From JAEMQF01 sp963850525 (GTDB lineage: Bacteria; Pseudomonadota; Gammaproteobacteria; Burkholderiales; Burkholderiaceae_C): a stretch of DNA of 64,000 nucleotides. Shown here piece after piece: positions 24,319-33,516 of this stretch. The position numbers and the translations under genes are program-made. The DNA is taken from NCBI GenBank assembly GCA_963850525.1, contig CAWKLQ010000001.1, forward strand, positions 620,001 to 684,000. The letters are read 5' to 3'. The notes beneath the pieces were generated by a model. It was given only the letters and a program-made list of their open reading frames with translations, was not told where the DNA came from and made no database searches. Every line of letters begins with the position of its first letter. Within the stretch, counting starts at the first letter, position 1.

Positions 24319-24827
24319 TGTTTGCGTCCGATCAGGCGTTGCGAGAGCAGGACGGCGACTGCCATGTCGCCGTCGAACGCCAGCGTGATCGCAGAGTCGA
24401 GCGCGTCGGCAATCTCTTCCTTCGCCTGCACTCGAATCACGTGCACGCCCATCGCGTCCAGCACGGTGGGCGTCGCCTTGCCCATCGGCACTTGCCAGGG
24501 GTTGAATTCCGCCCACTCGCCGCGCATCGTCACGAGCGCGAGCAAGGGGATGCGGCAATTGGGCATCAGCGACAGCATGTTGACGCAATTGCCCACTCCG
24601 CTGCTTTGCATCAGCAGCACGCTGCGTTGCCCGCCGAGCCAGGCGCCGGCGCTCAGGGCAATGCCCTCCTCTTCCGTCGTCAAGACGCTCGTTTTCACCT
24701 CGGCGTCGGCGTTGAACAGCTCGATCAGGCGGGCGTGGCCGGCATCGGGAACGTAAGACATCTGCCGCACGTCCGCCTCTTTGAGGCGCCGGTAGATCTG
24801 CAGGGGCCAGTCGTCGTTGGAATCCAT
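24306..24827 (-). CDS. ThDP-dependent decarboxylase, N-terminal (alpha) subunit
   Basis: A 173-residue subunit with the ThDP-activating Glu in SVLTTEEEGIALSAGAWLGGQRSVLLMQSSGVGNCVN (residues 47-80), the PYR domain pattern of sulfopyruvate decarboxylase alpha (ComD). Its 3' end overlaps the beta gene. The ATG at 24827 is divergent, 70 bp from the amidohydrolase start. An imperfect inverted repeat, TCTGCG/CGCAGA at 24852-24857 and 24873-24878 (centres 21 bp apart), lies between the two genes. Confidence 0.8.
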   Translation of the reverse strand: MDSNDDWPLQIYRRLKEADVRQMSYVPDAGHARLIELFNADAEVKTSVLTTEEEGIALSAGAWLGGQRSVLLMQSSGVGNCVNMLSLMPNCRIPLLALVTMRGEWAEFNPWQVPMGKATPTVLDAMGVHVIRVQAKEEIADALDSAITLAFDGDMAVAVLLSQRLIGRKQWTK

Positions 24828-24897
24828 TCGCGCTCCAATTGCGACGGGGATTCTGCGACACACCGCAAAATCCGCAGATTCACATTCATTGACGCAC

Positions 24898-26565
24898 ATG
24901 ACCACGACTGTTTTCTGCGCACGCAAGATCGTCACGATGAACCCGATGCAACCGCAGGCGACGCACGTCGCGGTGCGCGACGGGCGGATTCTGAGCGTGG
25001 GCTCGCTGGACGATGTTTCGACCTGGGGCGAACACCCGCTGGACCGGCGCTTTGCCGACAAGGTGTTGTTGCCCGGCTTTGTCGAAGGCCACTGCCACCT
25101 CAAGGAAGGCAGCATGTGGGATATGCACTACCTCGGTTGGTTCGACCGGCGCGACCCGCAAGGCAAGCTGTGGAGCGGCTTGCGCACGCTGGGCGCCGTG
25201 GTGCAGCGCCTCGCCCACGCCTGCGCGCAGATGGACGCGCAAGGCCAACCCGCCGACGAGCCGCTGCTCGCCTGGGGCTTCGATCCCATCTACTTCGGCA
25301 CCCAGCGTTTGACGGTGCAAGACCTCGCCGCGGCGAGCGCCACCCGCCCCATCGTCATCGTGCACGCGAACCTGCACCTGATGAACGTGAACGCGGTCGC
25401 GTTGCGCCTGGCCGGAATCGGGCGCGACACGGAAGTGGAAGGCGTCGTCAAGTTTGGCGACGGTGCGCAGGCGGGCGAACCCACCGGCGAGCTGCAAGAA
25501 CCCGCAGCGATGTACCTCGTGATCCGCAAGTTCGGCGACGCCGGCCTGCTCGCGCCGATGACGCAGCAAGGCATTCGCAACTTCGCCGCGCTCGCGTGCA
25601 TGCAAGGCGTGACGACCGCGACCGACCTCGTCAACAAGCTCGCCGACGCCGACGTGGCGGCGCTCGAAGCAGTGCTCGGCAGCGACGATTGCAACATTCG
25701 CCTGCTGCCCGCGTTCCAGGCGTTTCACGGCACGCACGGCGCAGCGCTCGGCGCCGAGCACGTGCAGCGGCTGATGCAACGCAACACCGACAGGTTGCGC
25801 TTCGGCTTGGTGAAGATGATGCTCGACGGCTCGATCCAGGGTTTTTCGGCGCGCCTGCGCTGGCCCGGTTATCACAACGGTGCGAAGAACGGCATCTGGG
25901 TCACCGCGCCAGCGCAGTACCAGGCCGATTTCGAGACCTACCACCGTGCGGGCTTGCAGATCCACACGCACACGAACGGCGACGAAGCGAGCCAGGCGGC
26001 GATCGACGCAATTGCCAGCGTGCTGGGTCGCGCCCCCAGGCCCGATCACCGCCACACCCTGCAGCACGCGCAGATGATCGACGCGGCGCTGTTCCGCCGC
26101 ATGGCAGCGCTGGGAATCGGCGTGAACCTGTTTGCGAACCACCTCTGGTACTGGGGCGACCAGCATTTTGAAGTGACGATGGGCCCGGACCGCGCGAACC
26201 GCCTCGACGCGTGCGCGAGCGCGCTCGCCGCGGGTGTGGCGCTCGCGATCCACTCCGACGCGCCCGTCACGCCGCTCGCGCCACTCTTCACTGCATGGTG
26301 CGCGGTGAACCGGGTCACGCCCCAGGGCCGCGTCCTGGGCGCGAACGAGCGCATCAGCGTCATGCAGGCACTGCACGCCATCACGCTCGGCGCGGCGTGG
26401 AGCCTGAAGCTCGACCACGAGGTCGGCAGCATCGAATGCGGCAAACGCGCCGACTTTTGCGTTCTGGAAGACGACCCACTGAGCGTCGACTCGATGGCGC
26501 TGAAGGATGTGGTCGTCTGGGGCACCGTGCTCGCCGGGCGCGTTTTCGAAGCGCGCCGCACGTGA
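24898..26565 (+). CDS. amidohydrolase family protein (YtcJ-like)
   Basis: A 555-residue metal-dependent amidohydrolase of the YtcJ/D-aminoacylase type. The metal ligands HxH are H65 and H67 in GFVEGHCHLKEG; the Lys in GLVKMMLDGSIQG is the bridging carbamate candidate; later ligands are in IHTHTNGD and TLQHAQM, and the catalytic Asp in AIHSDAPVTPL. The central insertion 80-190 is typical. Substrates of this group are amides or N-acyl compounds; here unknown. The stop overlaps the next gene's start by one base (TGATG), coupling it to a metallochaperone. Confidence 0.87.
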   Translation: MTTTVFCARKIVTMNPMQPQATHVAVRDGRILSVGSLDDVSTWGEHPLDRRFADKVLLPGFVEGHCHLKEGSMWDMHYLGWFDRRDPQGKLWSGLRTLGAVVQRLAHACAQMDAQGQPADEPLLAWGFDPIYFGTQRLTVQDLAAASATRPIVIVHANLHLMNVNAVALRLAGIGRDTEVEGVVKFGDGAQAGEPTGELQEPAAMYLVIRKFGDAGLLAPMTQQGIRNFAALACMQGVTTATDLVNKLADADVAALEAVLGSDDCNIRLLPAFQAFHGTHGAALGAEHVQRLMQRNTDRLRFGLVKMMLDGSIQGFSARLRWPGYHNGAKNGIWVTAPAQYQADFETYHRAGLQIHTHTNGDEASQAAIDAIASVLGRAPRPDHRHTLQHAQMIDAALFRRMAALGIGVNLFANHLWYWGDQHFEVTMGPDRANRLDACASALAAGVALAIHSDAPVTPLAPLFTAWCAVNRVTPQGRVLGANERISVMQALHAITLGAAWSLKLDHEVGSIECGKRADFCVLEDDPLSVDSMALKDVVVWGTVLAGRVFEARRT

Positions 26566-27542
26566 TGCCGACGCCGCGCATTCCCTTCACCGTGATCGGC
26601 GGTTTTCTCGGCGCCGGCAAGACGACGCTGCTGAATCATTGGCTGCGCAACGCCCAAGGCCGGCGCCTGGCGGTGCTGGTGAACGACTTCGGCGCGATCA
26701 ACATCGACGCGGGGCTGATCGAGGCGAATGCGGGCGACACGATCGCGCTGACGAATGGCTGCGTGTGCTGCCAGATCGGCGACGACTTGAGTCTCGCGTT
26801 GTTGCGCGTTCTCGACTCGGACCAACCCTTCGACGGCGTGGTGGTGGAGGCCAGCGGCGTCTCCGACCCGTGGCGCATCGCCCAGCTCGGCCGCGCCGAC
26901 CCGCGCCTGAGCCTGGACGCAGTGATCGTGCTCGTCGACGCCAGCGCAGCGCTGGCGCACTCTCGCGACCCGCTGCTCGCCGACACCCTGGAGCGCCAAG
27001 TCCAAGCCGCCGATCTGGTCGTCATCAACAAGACCGACCTGAGTGACGAGCCGGAGCGGTCTGCCCTGAATGCGTGGCTCGAGCGTACCGCAGGCGCGGT
27101 GGCGCAGATCGAGACGACGCATGCGCAGCTCGTGCCGCAGCTGCTCAGCAGCGCCTACCTGCCTGCGGCGCCGGCGTGCATGCAACCAGGAGACCCACCG
27201 CGCACGCGCAACGCCGAAGGCCACGCTCACAGCGAACCGGCACATGGGGCGCAGTTCGAATCCTGGTCGTGCCGCCCGACGAACGTGCTGTCAACGCGTG
27301 CGCTGCATGCCTGGCTGAAAGAGCCACCGCCGGGCGTTTTGCGGCTCAAGGGTGTGCTGCGAACGCAGGAAGACGCCGCAACGCCCGCCTGGTCCGAGCT
27401 TCAATTCGCCGGCCGCCACGGGACGCTGCGCGACGCGCCTGCACCCGCTGGCGGCGCCGCGCTGGCGGCGATCGGCCTTCGCGGCAAACTGCCTCGGGCC
27501 GCACTCAGCCTGTTCTTCAACGGGCTCAGCTCCGAATCCTGA
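26565..27542 (+). CDS. COG0523 (CobW/YciC-family) metallochaperone GTPase
   Basis: A 325-residue G3E-family P-loop GTPase. Walker A is GFLGAGKTT (13-21), the metal motif is NGCVCC (64-69, CxCC), Walker B/switch is VVVEASGVSDP, and the base motif is NKTD. The C-terminal CobW_C domain (about 235-325) is preceded by a short His-containing linker. Such proteins use GTP to hand Zn, Co or Fe to a client enzyme or control metal homeostasis. Its translational coupling to a metal-dependent amidohydrolase makes that enzyme the likely client. Start ATG 26565; it converges with the dimethylglycine dehydrogenase gene, overlapping by 17 bp. Confidence 0.88.
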   Translation: MPTPRIPFTVIGGFLGAGKTTLLNHWLRNAQGRRLAVLVNDFGAINIDAGLIEANAGDTIALTNGCVCCQIGDDLSLALLRVLDSDQPFDGVVVEASGVSDPWRIAQLGRADPRLSLDAVIVLVDASAALAHSRDPLLADTLERQVQAADLVVINKTDLSDEPERSALNAWLERTAGAVAQIETTHAQLVPQLLSSAYLPAAPACMQPGDPPRTRNAEGHAHSEPAHGAQFESWSCRPTNVLSTRALHAWLKEPPPGVLRLKGVLRTQEDAATPAWSELQFAGRHGTLRDAPAPAGGAALAAIGLRGKLPRAALSLFFNGLSSES

Positions 27543-30003
27543 GGTTCTCCGGGTCGTAAAACGGCTTCAATGACACTTCCGCCGCAATCGCTCGCCCGGC
27601 GACTTCGACTTCGAATTCACACTGCGCCAGCGCCGCAGACGTGACCGGTCCAGCGAGCTGCAGATAGCCCATGCCGAGAGATGCGTCGACGCGGTGGCCG
27701 TACATGCCCGAAGTCACCGCGCCGACGACGCGCCCGCCCAGCAGAATCGGCTCTTCGTGATAGAGCAGCGCCGAAGCATCGGCGAGCTTGAGTTGCACGA
27801 GTCGGCGCGATGCCGGGCCGCGCACGCGTTCTGCCAGCAGCGCCTCGCGGCCGATGAATCCGCCCGGCTTGTCCCAGGCGCAGGTGAACGCCAAGCCGGC
27901 TTGCAGCGGCGAGTCTTGCACGCCGATGTCGTGGCCCCAGTGCCGATAGCCCTTTTCGGTACGGCATGCGTTCATCGCGTGAAAACCGGCGTGGCGCAAA
28001 CCGAATTCCGCACCCGCGTCGATGATGCGCTCAAATACATGCAGCGCCTGGTCGGCGGGGACATACAGTTCCCAGCCGAGTTCGCCGACGTAGGTGATGC
28101 GGCTCGCGCGCACGATGGCGTAGCCGATTTCGATTTCGCGTGAAGTCGCGAACGGGAACGCCTCGTTGCCGAAGTGTGCGTCGCTCAGGCGGCCGAGCAA
28201 GGCGCGTGAGTGCGGCCCCATCACGCCCAGCAGCGCCAGACCGGCGGTGACGTCGGTCACGTTGCAGTGGTCGGCCGGGTCGATGTGGTCGCGCAAATGT
28301 GCCAGATCGCGGATGTGCGAGCCTGCCGATGTGACGACCAGGAACTCGCGTTCGGCGAGTCGCGTGACGGTCAGGTCCGCCTCGATGCCACCGTTCGGAT
28401 TCAGCCACTGCGTGTAGACGATGCGCCCGGCGGGAACGTCGACGTTCGCCGTGCCGAGGGTGTTCAGGACGCGGCACGCATCGCGCCCCTGGACCAGGAA
28501 TTTCGCCATCGACGATTGGTCGAACAGCGCCACGCCGTCGCGGACCGCGGCGCACTCCTGCGCGGCGTTTTCGAACCAGTTCTGCCGGCCATAGCTGTAT
28601 TCATAGCGCGGGCTGCTGCCGGGTGCACCAAACCAGTTGGCGCGTTCCCAGCCGCACAGTTCACCCATGCATGCACCGGCGGCGAGGAGGCGATCGTGGA
28701 ACACGGTGCGCCGCGCACCGCGTGCCGTCTGAACCTGGCGGAACGGCCAGTGCATGGCGTAGAGCAGCCCCAGGCTTTCGCGCGTGCGGTCGGCGAGGTA
28801 GGCGCGTGTGCCCTGCGCCGGGTGCATGCGCCTGACCTCGACGCCGGGCAGGTCCATCGGCACCCGTCGATCGCATATCCACTGCGCGAGCACTTTGCCG
28901 GCGCCGCCTGACGACTGGATGCCGATCGAGTTGAAGCCGCAGGCGACGAACAGATCGCGCACCTCGGCGGTTTCGCCGAGCAGGTAGCGATCGTCGGGCG
29001 TGAAGCTTTCCGGGCCGTTGAACCAGGTGGCGATGCCGGTGTTGGCGAGCACCGGCACACGCTCGATCGCACGTTCGAGCACCGGCGAGAAGTGATCCAG
29101 ATCGTCGGGCAGCGCCTCGAAGCAGAAGTTCGCCGGAATGCCGTTCAATCCCCAAGGCTTGGCGTGGGGCTCGAAGGCACCGATGAGCAGCTTGCCGGCG
29201 TCTTCTTTGTAGTAGGCCCATTCATCGGGAACGCGCAGCGTCGGCAGATTGCGCGGCAGGTCCGTGATGGCCTCGGTCACGACGTAAAAGTGCTCGGCCG
29301 CTTGCAGCGGCAAGCGGATGCCCAGCGGCCGCGCGAGCTCCTGGGCCCACAGGCCCGTGGCGAGCACGACGCTGCGAGCGCGGAGCAGGCCCGTCGCGCC
29401 CTGCGCGATTTCGCCATCCCGCCCCACCTGCGCCCAGCGCACCGCGTCGGCGCGGCCACTCGTCGTGCCGATCGAGTCGACGCGAAACCCCTCAAAGATG
29501 CGCACTCCCAGCTGGCGCGCGCCGCGGGCGTAGGCCAGCGTCGTGTCCACCGGATTCGTCTGGCCGTCGTTGGGCGTCCAGATGCCGCCCAGCACGCCGT
29601 GGGTGTCGAGCAGGGGATACAGATCGCGCACTTCGTTCGGGCCGACGATGCTCGCTTCGATGCCAAACGAGCGCGCCATCGACGCATTGCGTTTCAGCTC
29701 TTCAAAGCGTTCGGCGTTCAGCGCAACGCCGATCGAGCCGTTGCGCTTGAAGCCGGTCGCCTGGCCCGTCTTGGCTTCCAGCGTCTCCAACAGCTCCGAG
29801 GTGTAGCGCGCCAGGTCGGTCAGGTTGCGCGTCGCGCGCAGCTGCGGCACCAGACCGGCCGCGTGCCAGGTGGTGCCGCAGGTGAGCTGGCGGCGCTCCA
29901 GTAGCACGACGTCGGTGATGCCGAGTAAACCCAGGTGATAGGCGATCGAACAGCCGATGATGCCGCCGCCGATGATGACCACATCGGCCTGCTCGGGCGG
30001 CAT
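27526..30003 (-). CDS. FAD-dependent oxidoreductase with GcvT domains (dimethylglycine/sarcosine dehydrogenase-like)
   Basis: An 825-residue protein in two blocks: an N-terminal DAO-type FAD domain (1-390; IIGGGIIGCSIAYHL at 11-25, and H47 in CGTTWHAAGLV at the position that carries covalent FAD in dimethylglycine enzymes) with FAO-M, and a C-terminal GcvT/GcvT-C half (about 420-825) that uses tetrahydrofolate. It would demethylate dimethylglycine or sarcosine, giving methylene-THF and passing electrons via ETF. I chose ATG 30003; a TTG at 30033 overlaps the upstream stop as TTGA and would add ten residues. It is the last gene of the betaine operon. Confidence 0.85.
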   Translation of the reverse strand: MPPEQADVVIIGGGIIGCSIAYHLGLLGITDVVLLERRQLTCGTTWHAAGLVPQLRATRNLTDLARYTSELLETLEAKTGQATGFKRNGSIGVALNAERFEELKRNASMARSFGIEASIVGPNEVRDLYPLLDTHGVLGGIWTPNDGQTNPVDTTLAYARGARQLGVRIFEGFRVDSIGTTSGRADAVRWAQVGRDGEIAQGATGLLRARSVVLATGLWAQELARPLGIRLPLQAAEHFYVVTEAITDLPRNLPTLRVPDEWAYYKEDAGKLLIGAFEPHAKPWGLNGIPANFCFEALPDDLDHFSPVLERAIERVPVLANTGIATWFNGPESFTPDDRYLLGETAEVRDLFVACGFNSIGIQSSGGAGKVLAQWICDRRVPMDLPGVEVRRMHPAQGTRAYLADRTRESLGLLYAMHWPFRQVQTARGARRTVFHDRLLAAGACMGELCGWERANWFGAPGSSPRYEYSYGRQNWFENAAQECAAVRDGVALFDQSSMAKFLVQGRDACRVLNTLGTANVDVPAGRIVYTQWLNPNGGIEADLTVTRLAEREFLVVTSAGSHIRDLAHLRDHIDPADHCNVTDVTAGLALLGVMGPHSRALLGRLSDAHFGNEAFPFATSREIEIGYAIVRASRITYVGELGWELYVPADQALHVFERIIDAGAEFGLRHAGFHAMNACRTEKGYRHWGHDIGVQDSPLQAGLAFTCAWDKPGGFIGREALLAERVRGPASRRLVQLKLADASALLYHEEPILLGGRVVGAVTSGMYGHRVDASLGMGYLQLAGPVTSAALAQCEFEVEVAGRAIAAEVSLKPFYDPENLRIRS

Positions 30004-30029
30004 GTTCGACGCAGAGGGAGTGGAGATGC

Positions 30030-32402
30030 TCAACGGCGTTGCAGCTCGGAGGTGTAAAACGGCAAGCTCACCCGGCTCGCGAGCAGGCGCTTGCGCTGCT
30101 GGTCGAGTGAGCCGATCTCGAGCGGCGGCTGCGCTGCATTTGCGGACAACGCAGCTTCGCTGGAGACCCGCGCCAGCGCGATGCCCACACCGAACTTGGG
30201 CGAAATGCAAGCGCTGGTGACGCTGCCGATGCGCGTTTGGCCGATGAAAACGCCGTCACCGTGGCGCGCCGTTTCGCGGCCCTCGAGCCTGAGCCCGATC
30301 AATTGCTTGCGTGGCGCCGCGGCGATTCGGCGCAACGCATCGCGCCCGACGAAGTCGCCCGCCTTTTTCTCCAGCGCCACCGCGAAGCCGCAGCCGGCCT
30401 CGAAGGGATCGATCTCTTCGGTGTACTCCGCCCCGGCGGCCGGCAGCGCGGCCTCGATGCGCAGCAATTCGAGCGCGGCGCTGCCCATCGGCATCAAGCC
30501 CTTGGGTTCACCGGCGGCCATGATCGCGTCCCACACGGCGAGCGCGTCGTGCGGCTGACAGAACACCTCGTAGCCCAGCTCTCCGGTGTAGCCGGTGCGC
30601 GAAACCACCACGGGCGCGCCGCTGTAGCCGCCGATGCGGCCGACGAGGAAACGAAAGAACTTGAGCTCCGCAAGGCGCGGTTGATCATCGGGCGTCCAGA
30701 TCAGATCCGCGAGAATTTCGCGCGACAAGGGCCCTTGGATCGCCAAGCTTTGCAGGGTCTCGGTGATGCTGTGCACGTGGGCGTTGAAGCCTTTCGCCTG
30801 CGCCTGCTCGCGCAGCCATTCGCCCATGCGGGGGTCGCCGCACATCCAGCGAAACATGTTCGGCCCCAGGCGAAACAGCGTGCCGTCGTCGAACATCGCG
30901 CCGGTGGGTCGGCACGCGAGCGCGTAGAGCACCTGGCCGGTGGCCTGGCGGCGCACGTCGCGCGTCAGCGCCCAGTCGAGCAGGCTTTCGGCGTCGGGGC
31001 CGGAGACGTCGAACTTGCGCAACTGCGACAGGTCTTGCAGCGTCGCCGCGTCGCGCGTCGCCCAGTACTCGGCGACTGCGCCTTGATTGGAGAAACTGTG
31101 CGGAACCCAGCAATCCTTGGCGACGACAAAATGTCGTGTCAGTGCGCTGGTGCGCGGGTGGAAGGCGGTTTCACGGGTCAGTTGGGGCGGTGCATCTGGG
31201 GTCATTCGGAACGCCACCGATTTCTTGAAGAGCTGGGTTTCGCCATAGAGGCGCACCTGGATGTCACTCGGATTCCAACCGTTGATCGGCGACGTGTCGT
31301 CCGGGCATGCGGTAGAGACACACACCAGATCGGTCAGCGCCTTCAGCAACACATAGTCACCAGGCTGCGACCAGCCCTCGTCGGAACTGATCGCGTTGCC
31401 GTGGTCGACGGCGGTGTTGAAGAACAGGTTCACGGCCGGCCACGCCAGGCGCTGTGCGACGCCATAGGGTGCCGCAGCGCGCGAAATGTTGTCGGAGCAG
31501 TTGGCGTGCCCGGGCATGCCGTAGGCGTCGTAAGTGCGGCGCGTGCAGGCCAGGCCGAAAGTGTCGTGGCGGCCGCAGGTGTCTTGCACCATTTGCAGCA
31601 GAGGCTGCATGTCCTGGTCGAAAAATTTGTCGGCCAGGCCCGGGCGCGGATAGCCGGCGCGCACCAGCGTGCGGGTCACGGTGCCGTCGATGAAGCGCTC
31701 GACTCCCAGGTCCAACTGGCGGCGCGGGAAGGCGATGAAGTCAGAGCACTGCCGCCCTTCGATGTCGACGATCTGGATGTATTGGCCCGCCTTCACTTCG
31801 TAGGCACGCGCGGTGCGTCGCGGCAGCAGCCAGTCGTCGAGGGCTTCGGCCAAGGGTGGCGGCGGCGCATGAATGCCTGGAAGGAGTGATGGGCGCAACA
31901 CACCGATCTCGAGCGGACTGCCGACGCGCAGGCCATCGCTTCCCGCCTCTCGCAGCGGCGCCGCGATGAGCAACAGGCATGCTTCGCGCGCGCGCAGGCT
32001 GCGCTGGCTGCCCGGCGGCGCGGCGCTTTCCAGGATCATGAAACCTTGCGCGTCACGAAGGTCACGCTGTTGCCGGCGCAGTGCGCCGCGAAGTTCGTCG
32101 TTCAGGGAGTCCGCCAGGATTGCGGCCGTGAAGGCGTCGGTTGCCGCAGCAACACTTTGGCCGAATTCGAGCGCGCCTGGCTGCGCGGGCACACGGGCAT
32201 CGACCGCGGAGAAGCAGACCAGCAACGAGGCCTGCCCGCCTTCGTGCGTGGACACACGCAGCTCGTCTCCCGCGCCCAGGTCAATCAGGACCGCGCCACC
32301 GCCCGGCAGCGCCAAGCGCTGCCAGCGCGACGCCTGAGCTGACAGCCCTGGACGCCGCACCCCGGCGAAGACGTCGCCCGATGGGGCGGCGCCGGCAGGC
32401 AT
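30030..32402 (-). CDS. DUF1989-GcvT fusion protein (aminomethyltransferase family)
   Basis: A 790-residue protein. Residues about 200-430 form a DUF1989 (urea-carboxylase-associated) domain: YEVKAGQYIQIVDIEG, TCGRHDTFGLACTRRTYDAYG and NLFFNTAVD. Residues 1-190 resemble a diverged, degenerate copy of the same fold. The C-terminal half (430-790) is a GcvT-like folate-binding aminomethyltransferase. The fusion of DUF1989 to GcvT points to a role in methylamine or one-carbon transfer. Start ATG 32402 shares its A with the upstream stop (TGATG). The chemistry is unknown. Confidence 0.75.
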   Translation of the reverse strand: MPAGAAPSGDVFAGVRRPGLSAQASRWQRLALPGGGAVLIDLGAGDELRVSTHEGGQASLLVCFSAVDARVPAQPGALEFGQSVAAATDAFTAAILADSLNDELRGALRRQQRDLRDAQGFMILESAAPPGSQRSLRAREACLLLIAAPLREAGSDGLRVGSPLEIGVLRPSLLPGIHAPPPPLAEALDDWLLPRRTARAYEVKAGQYIQIVDIEGRQCSDFIAFPRRQLDLGVERFIDGTVTRTLVRAGYPRPGLADKFFDQDMQPLLQMVQDTCGRHDTFGLACTRRTYDAYGMPGHANCSDNISRAAAPYGVAQRLAWPAVNLFFNTAVDHGNAISSDEGWSQPGDYVLLKALTDLVCVSTACPDDTSPINGWNPSDIQVRLYGETQLFKKSVAFRMTPDAPPQLTRETAFHPRTSALTRHFVVAKDCWVPHSFSNQGAVAEYWATRDAATLQDLSQLRKFDVSGPDAESLLDWALTRDVRRQATGQVLYALACRPTGAMFDDGTLFRLGPNMFRWMCGDPRMGEWLREQAQAKGFNAHVHSITETLQSLAIQGPLSREILADLIWTPDDQPRLAELKFFRFLVGRIGGYSGAPVVVSRTGYTGELGYEVFCQPHDALAVWDAIMAAGEPKGLMPMGSAALELLRIEAALPAAGAEYTEEIDPFEAGCGFAVALEKKAGDFVGRDALRRIAAAPRKQLIGLRLEGRETARHGDGVFIGQTRIGSVTSACISPKFGVGIALARVSSEAALSANAAQPPLEIGSLDQQRKRLLASRVSLPFYTSELQRR

Positions 32403-33415
32403 CAGATGCCCTTGAGCCACCCGTCAACCTTCGCCGAGTTCGCTTTCAGCCACGCTTCGGCAACGTCTTGCGGGTCCTTCTTGTCGCGACCGATCGCCAT
32501 GATCCAGCCGCCGACGTCGCTCGTGTCGAAGCGCACTTGCGAGAGGAACTTCGCGACTTTCGGGTTGCGCTTCTCGAGCGACTTTGAGTACGCGACCCAG
32601 ACCTCGTTCGCCGGGTTGGCGCAAGTGATGCTCGACGCCTCGAGCCAGTCCTGCCGGTCCTTCGGCTGGTACATCTTGAAGCAGCCGTCGGCCTTGTAGA
32701 GCGGATGCTCCTTTTGGTTGTCGGCCGAATAGCCGGTGAACGGCGTTTCGTCGAGCGTGACGAGGTCATAGGCGAGCGTGACCCACTCGGGCGTCCAGCA
32801 GTAGAACAGGATCGGTTGCTGCTTCTTGTACGCCGCGTCGAGCTTGGCGCGAAACAACTGGTCGTCAACGATCGTCGCCTCCCAATTGTTCGTCAGGCCA
32901 TGGCTCTTGAACTTGATGCTCCAGACGTTCGTCGACGCCCAGCCCGACGCCCCCGGCCAGTATTCGCCCTTGCCATTGGCGTCGCTGTCGAACAGCTTCG
33001 CGACTTCAGGTTTGCTGAGGTCAGCGACGCTGCGCACGCCATGCTTGTCGCGCACGTACTTGGGCACACACAGGTTGGCCGTGCCCTTGTAAGGCGCGCC
33101 GTTCGTCTTCACCGTCGCCGACCCCTTGATGAATTTCTCCCAGAACGTGAACTGGTTGGGCATCCACAAATCCGGAACGATGTCGATCGAACCGTCGCCC
33201 TTGTCCATCGCCGCGAACATGGCGGGAAGGTCGGCCTTTTTCAATTCCGCCTTGCCGCCCAGCCGCGTCTCGATGACCGACTTCAAGACAAAACCGATCG
33301 CGCGCGCACCGGTCCACGACTGTTCGCCGATCGCGATCGGCTCTTGCGCGCGAGCCGCTCCTGCGCCCAACAGCAGCGCGACGCACGTGAAGAAAAATGC
33401 AAGTGATTTGCTCAT
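32402..33415 (-). CDS. proX: glycine betaine/choline-type ABC transporter substrate-binding protein
   Basis: A 337-residue periplasmic OpuAC-family binding protein. It has a signal peptide (MSKSLAFFFTCVALLLGAGAARAQ), and betaine-cage aromatics appear in VPDLWMPNQ, WPGASGWAS and YCWTPEW. Ligand is probably a quaternary amine such as glycine betaine, which fits the downstream dimethylglycine enzymes. ATG 33415, AGGAG upstream. It overlaps the next gene by one base. Confidence 0.9.
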   Translation of the reverse strand: MSKSLAFFFTCVALLLGAGAARAQEPIAIGEQSWTGARAIGFVLKSVIETRLGGKAELKKADLPAMFAAMDKGDGSIDIVPDLWMPNQFTFWEKFIKGSATVKTNGAPYKGTANLCVPKYVRDKHGVRSVADLSKPEVAKLFDSDANGKGEYWPGASGWASTNVWSIKFKSHGLTNNWEATIVDDQLFRAKLDAAYKKQQPILFYCWTPEWVTLAYDLVTLDETPFTGYSADNQKEHPLYKADGCFKMYQPKDRQDWLEASSITCANPANEVWVAYSKSLEKRNPKVAKFLSQVRFDTSDVGGWIMAIGRDKKDPQDVAEAWLKANSAKVDGWLKGI

Positions 33416-33516
33416 CCGGTTCTCCTGAATGGGTCAGTGGGGGTTGCAGCGTGCCAGTGGTCGCGACAAGTCGCCAAGACTTGTGCGGTACCGGCTCTCG
33501 AAAATGGATGCGAAGC

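Noticed and set aside
24886..26418. Long minus-strand open frame of 510 codons
   Set aside because: Shadow of the amidohydrolase; the protein is His/Arg/Val rich with no domain, as is common opposite high-GC genes.
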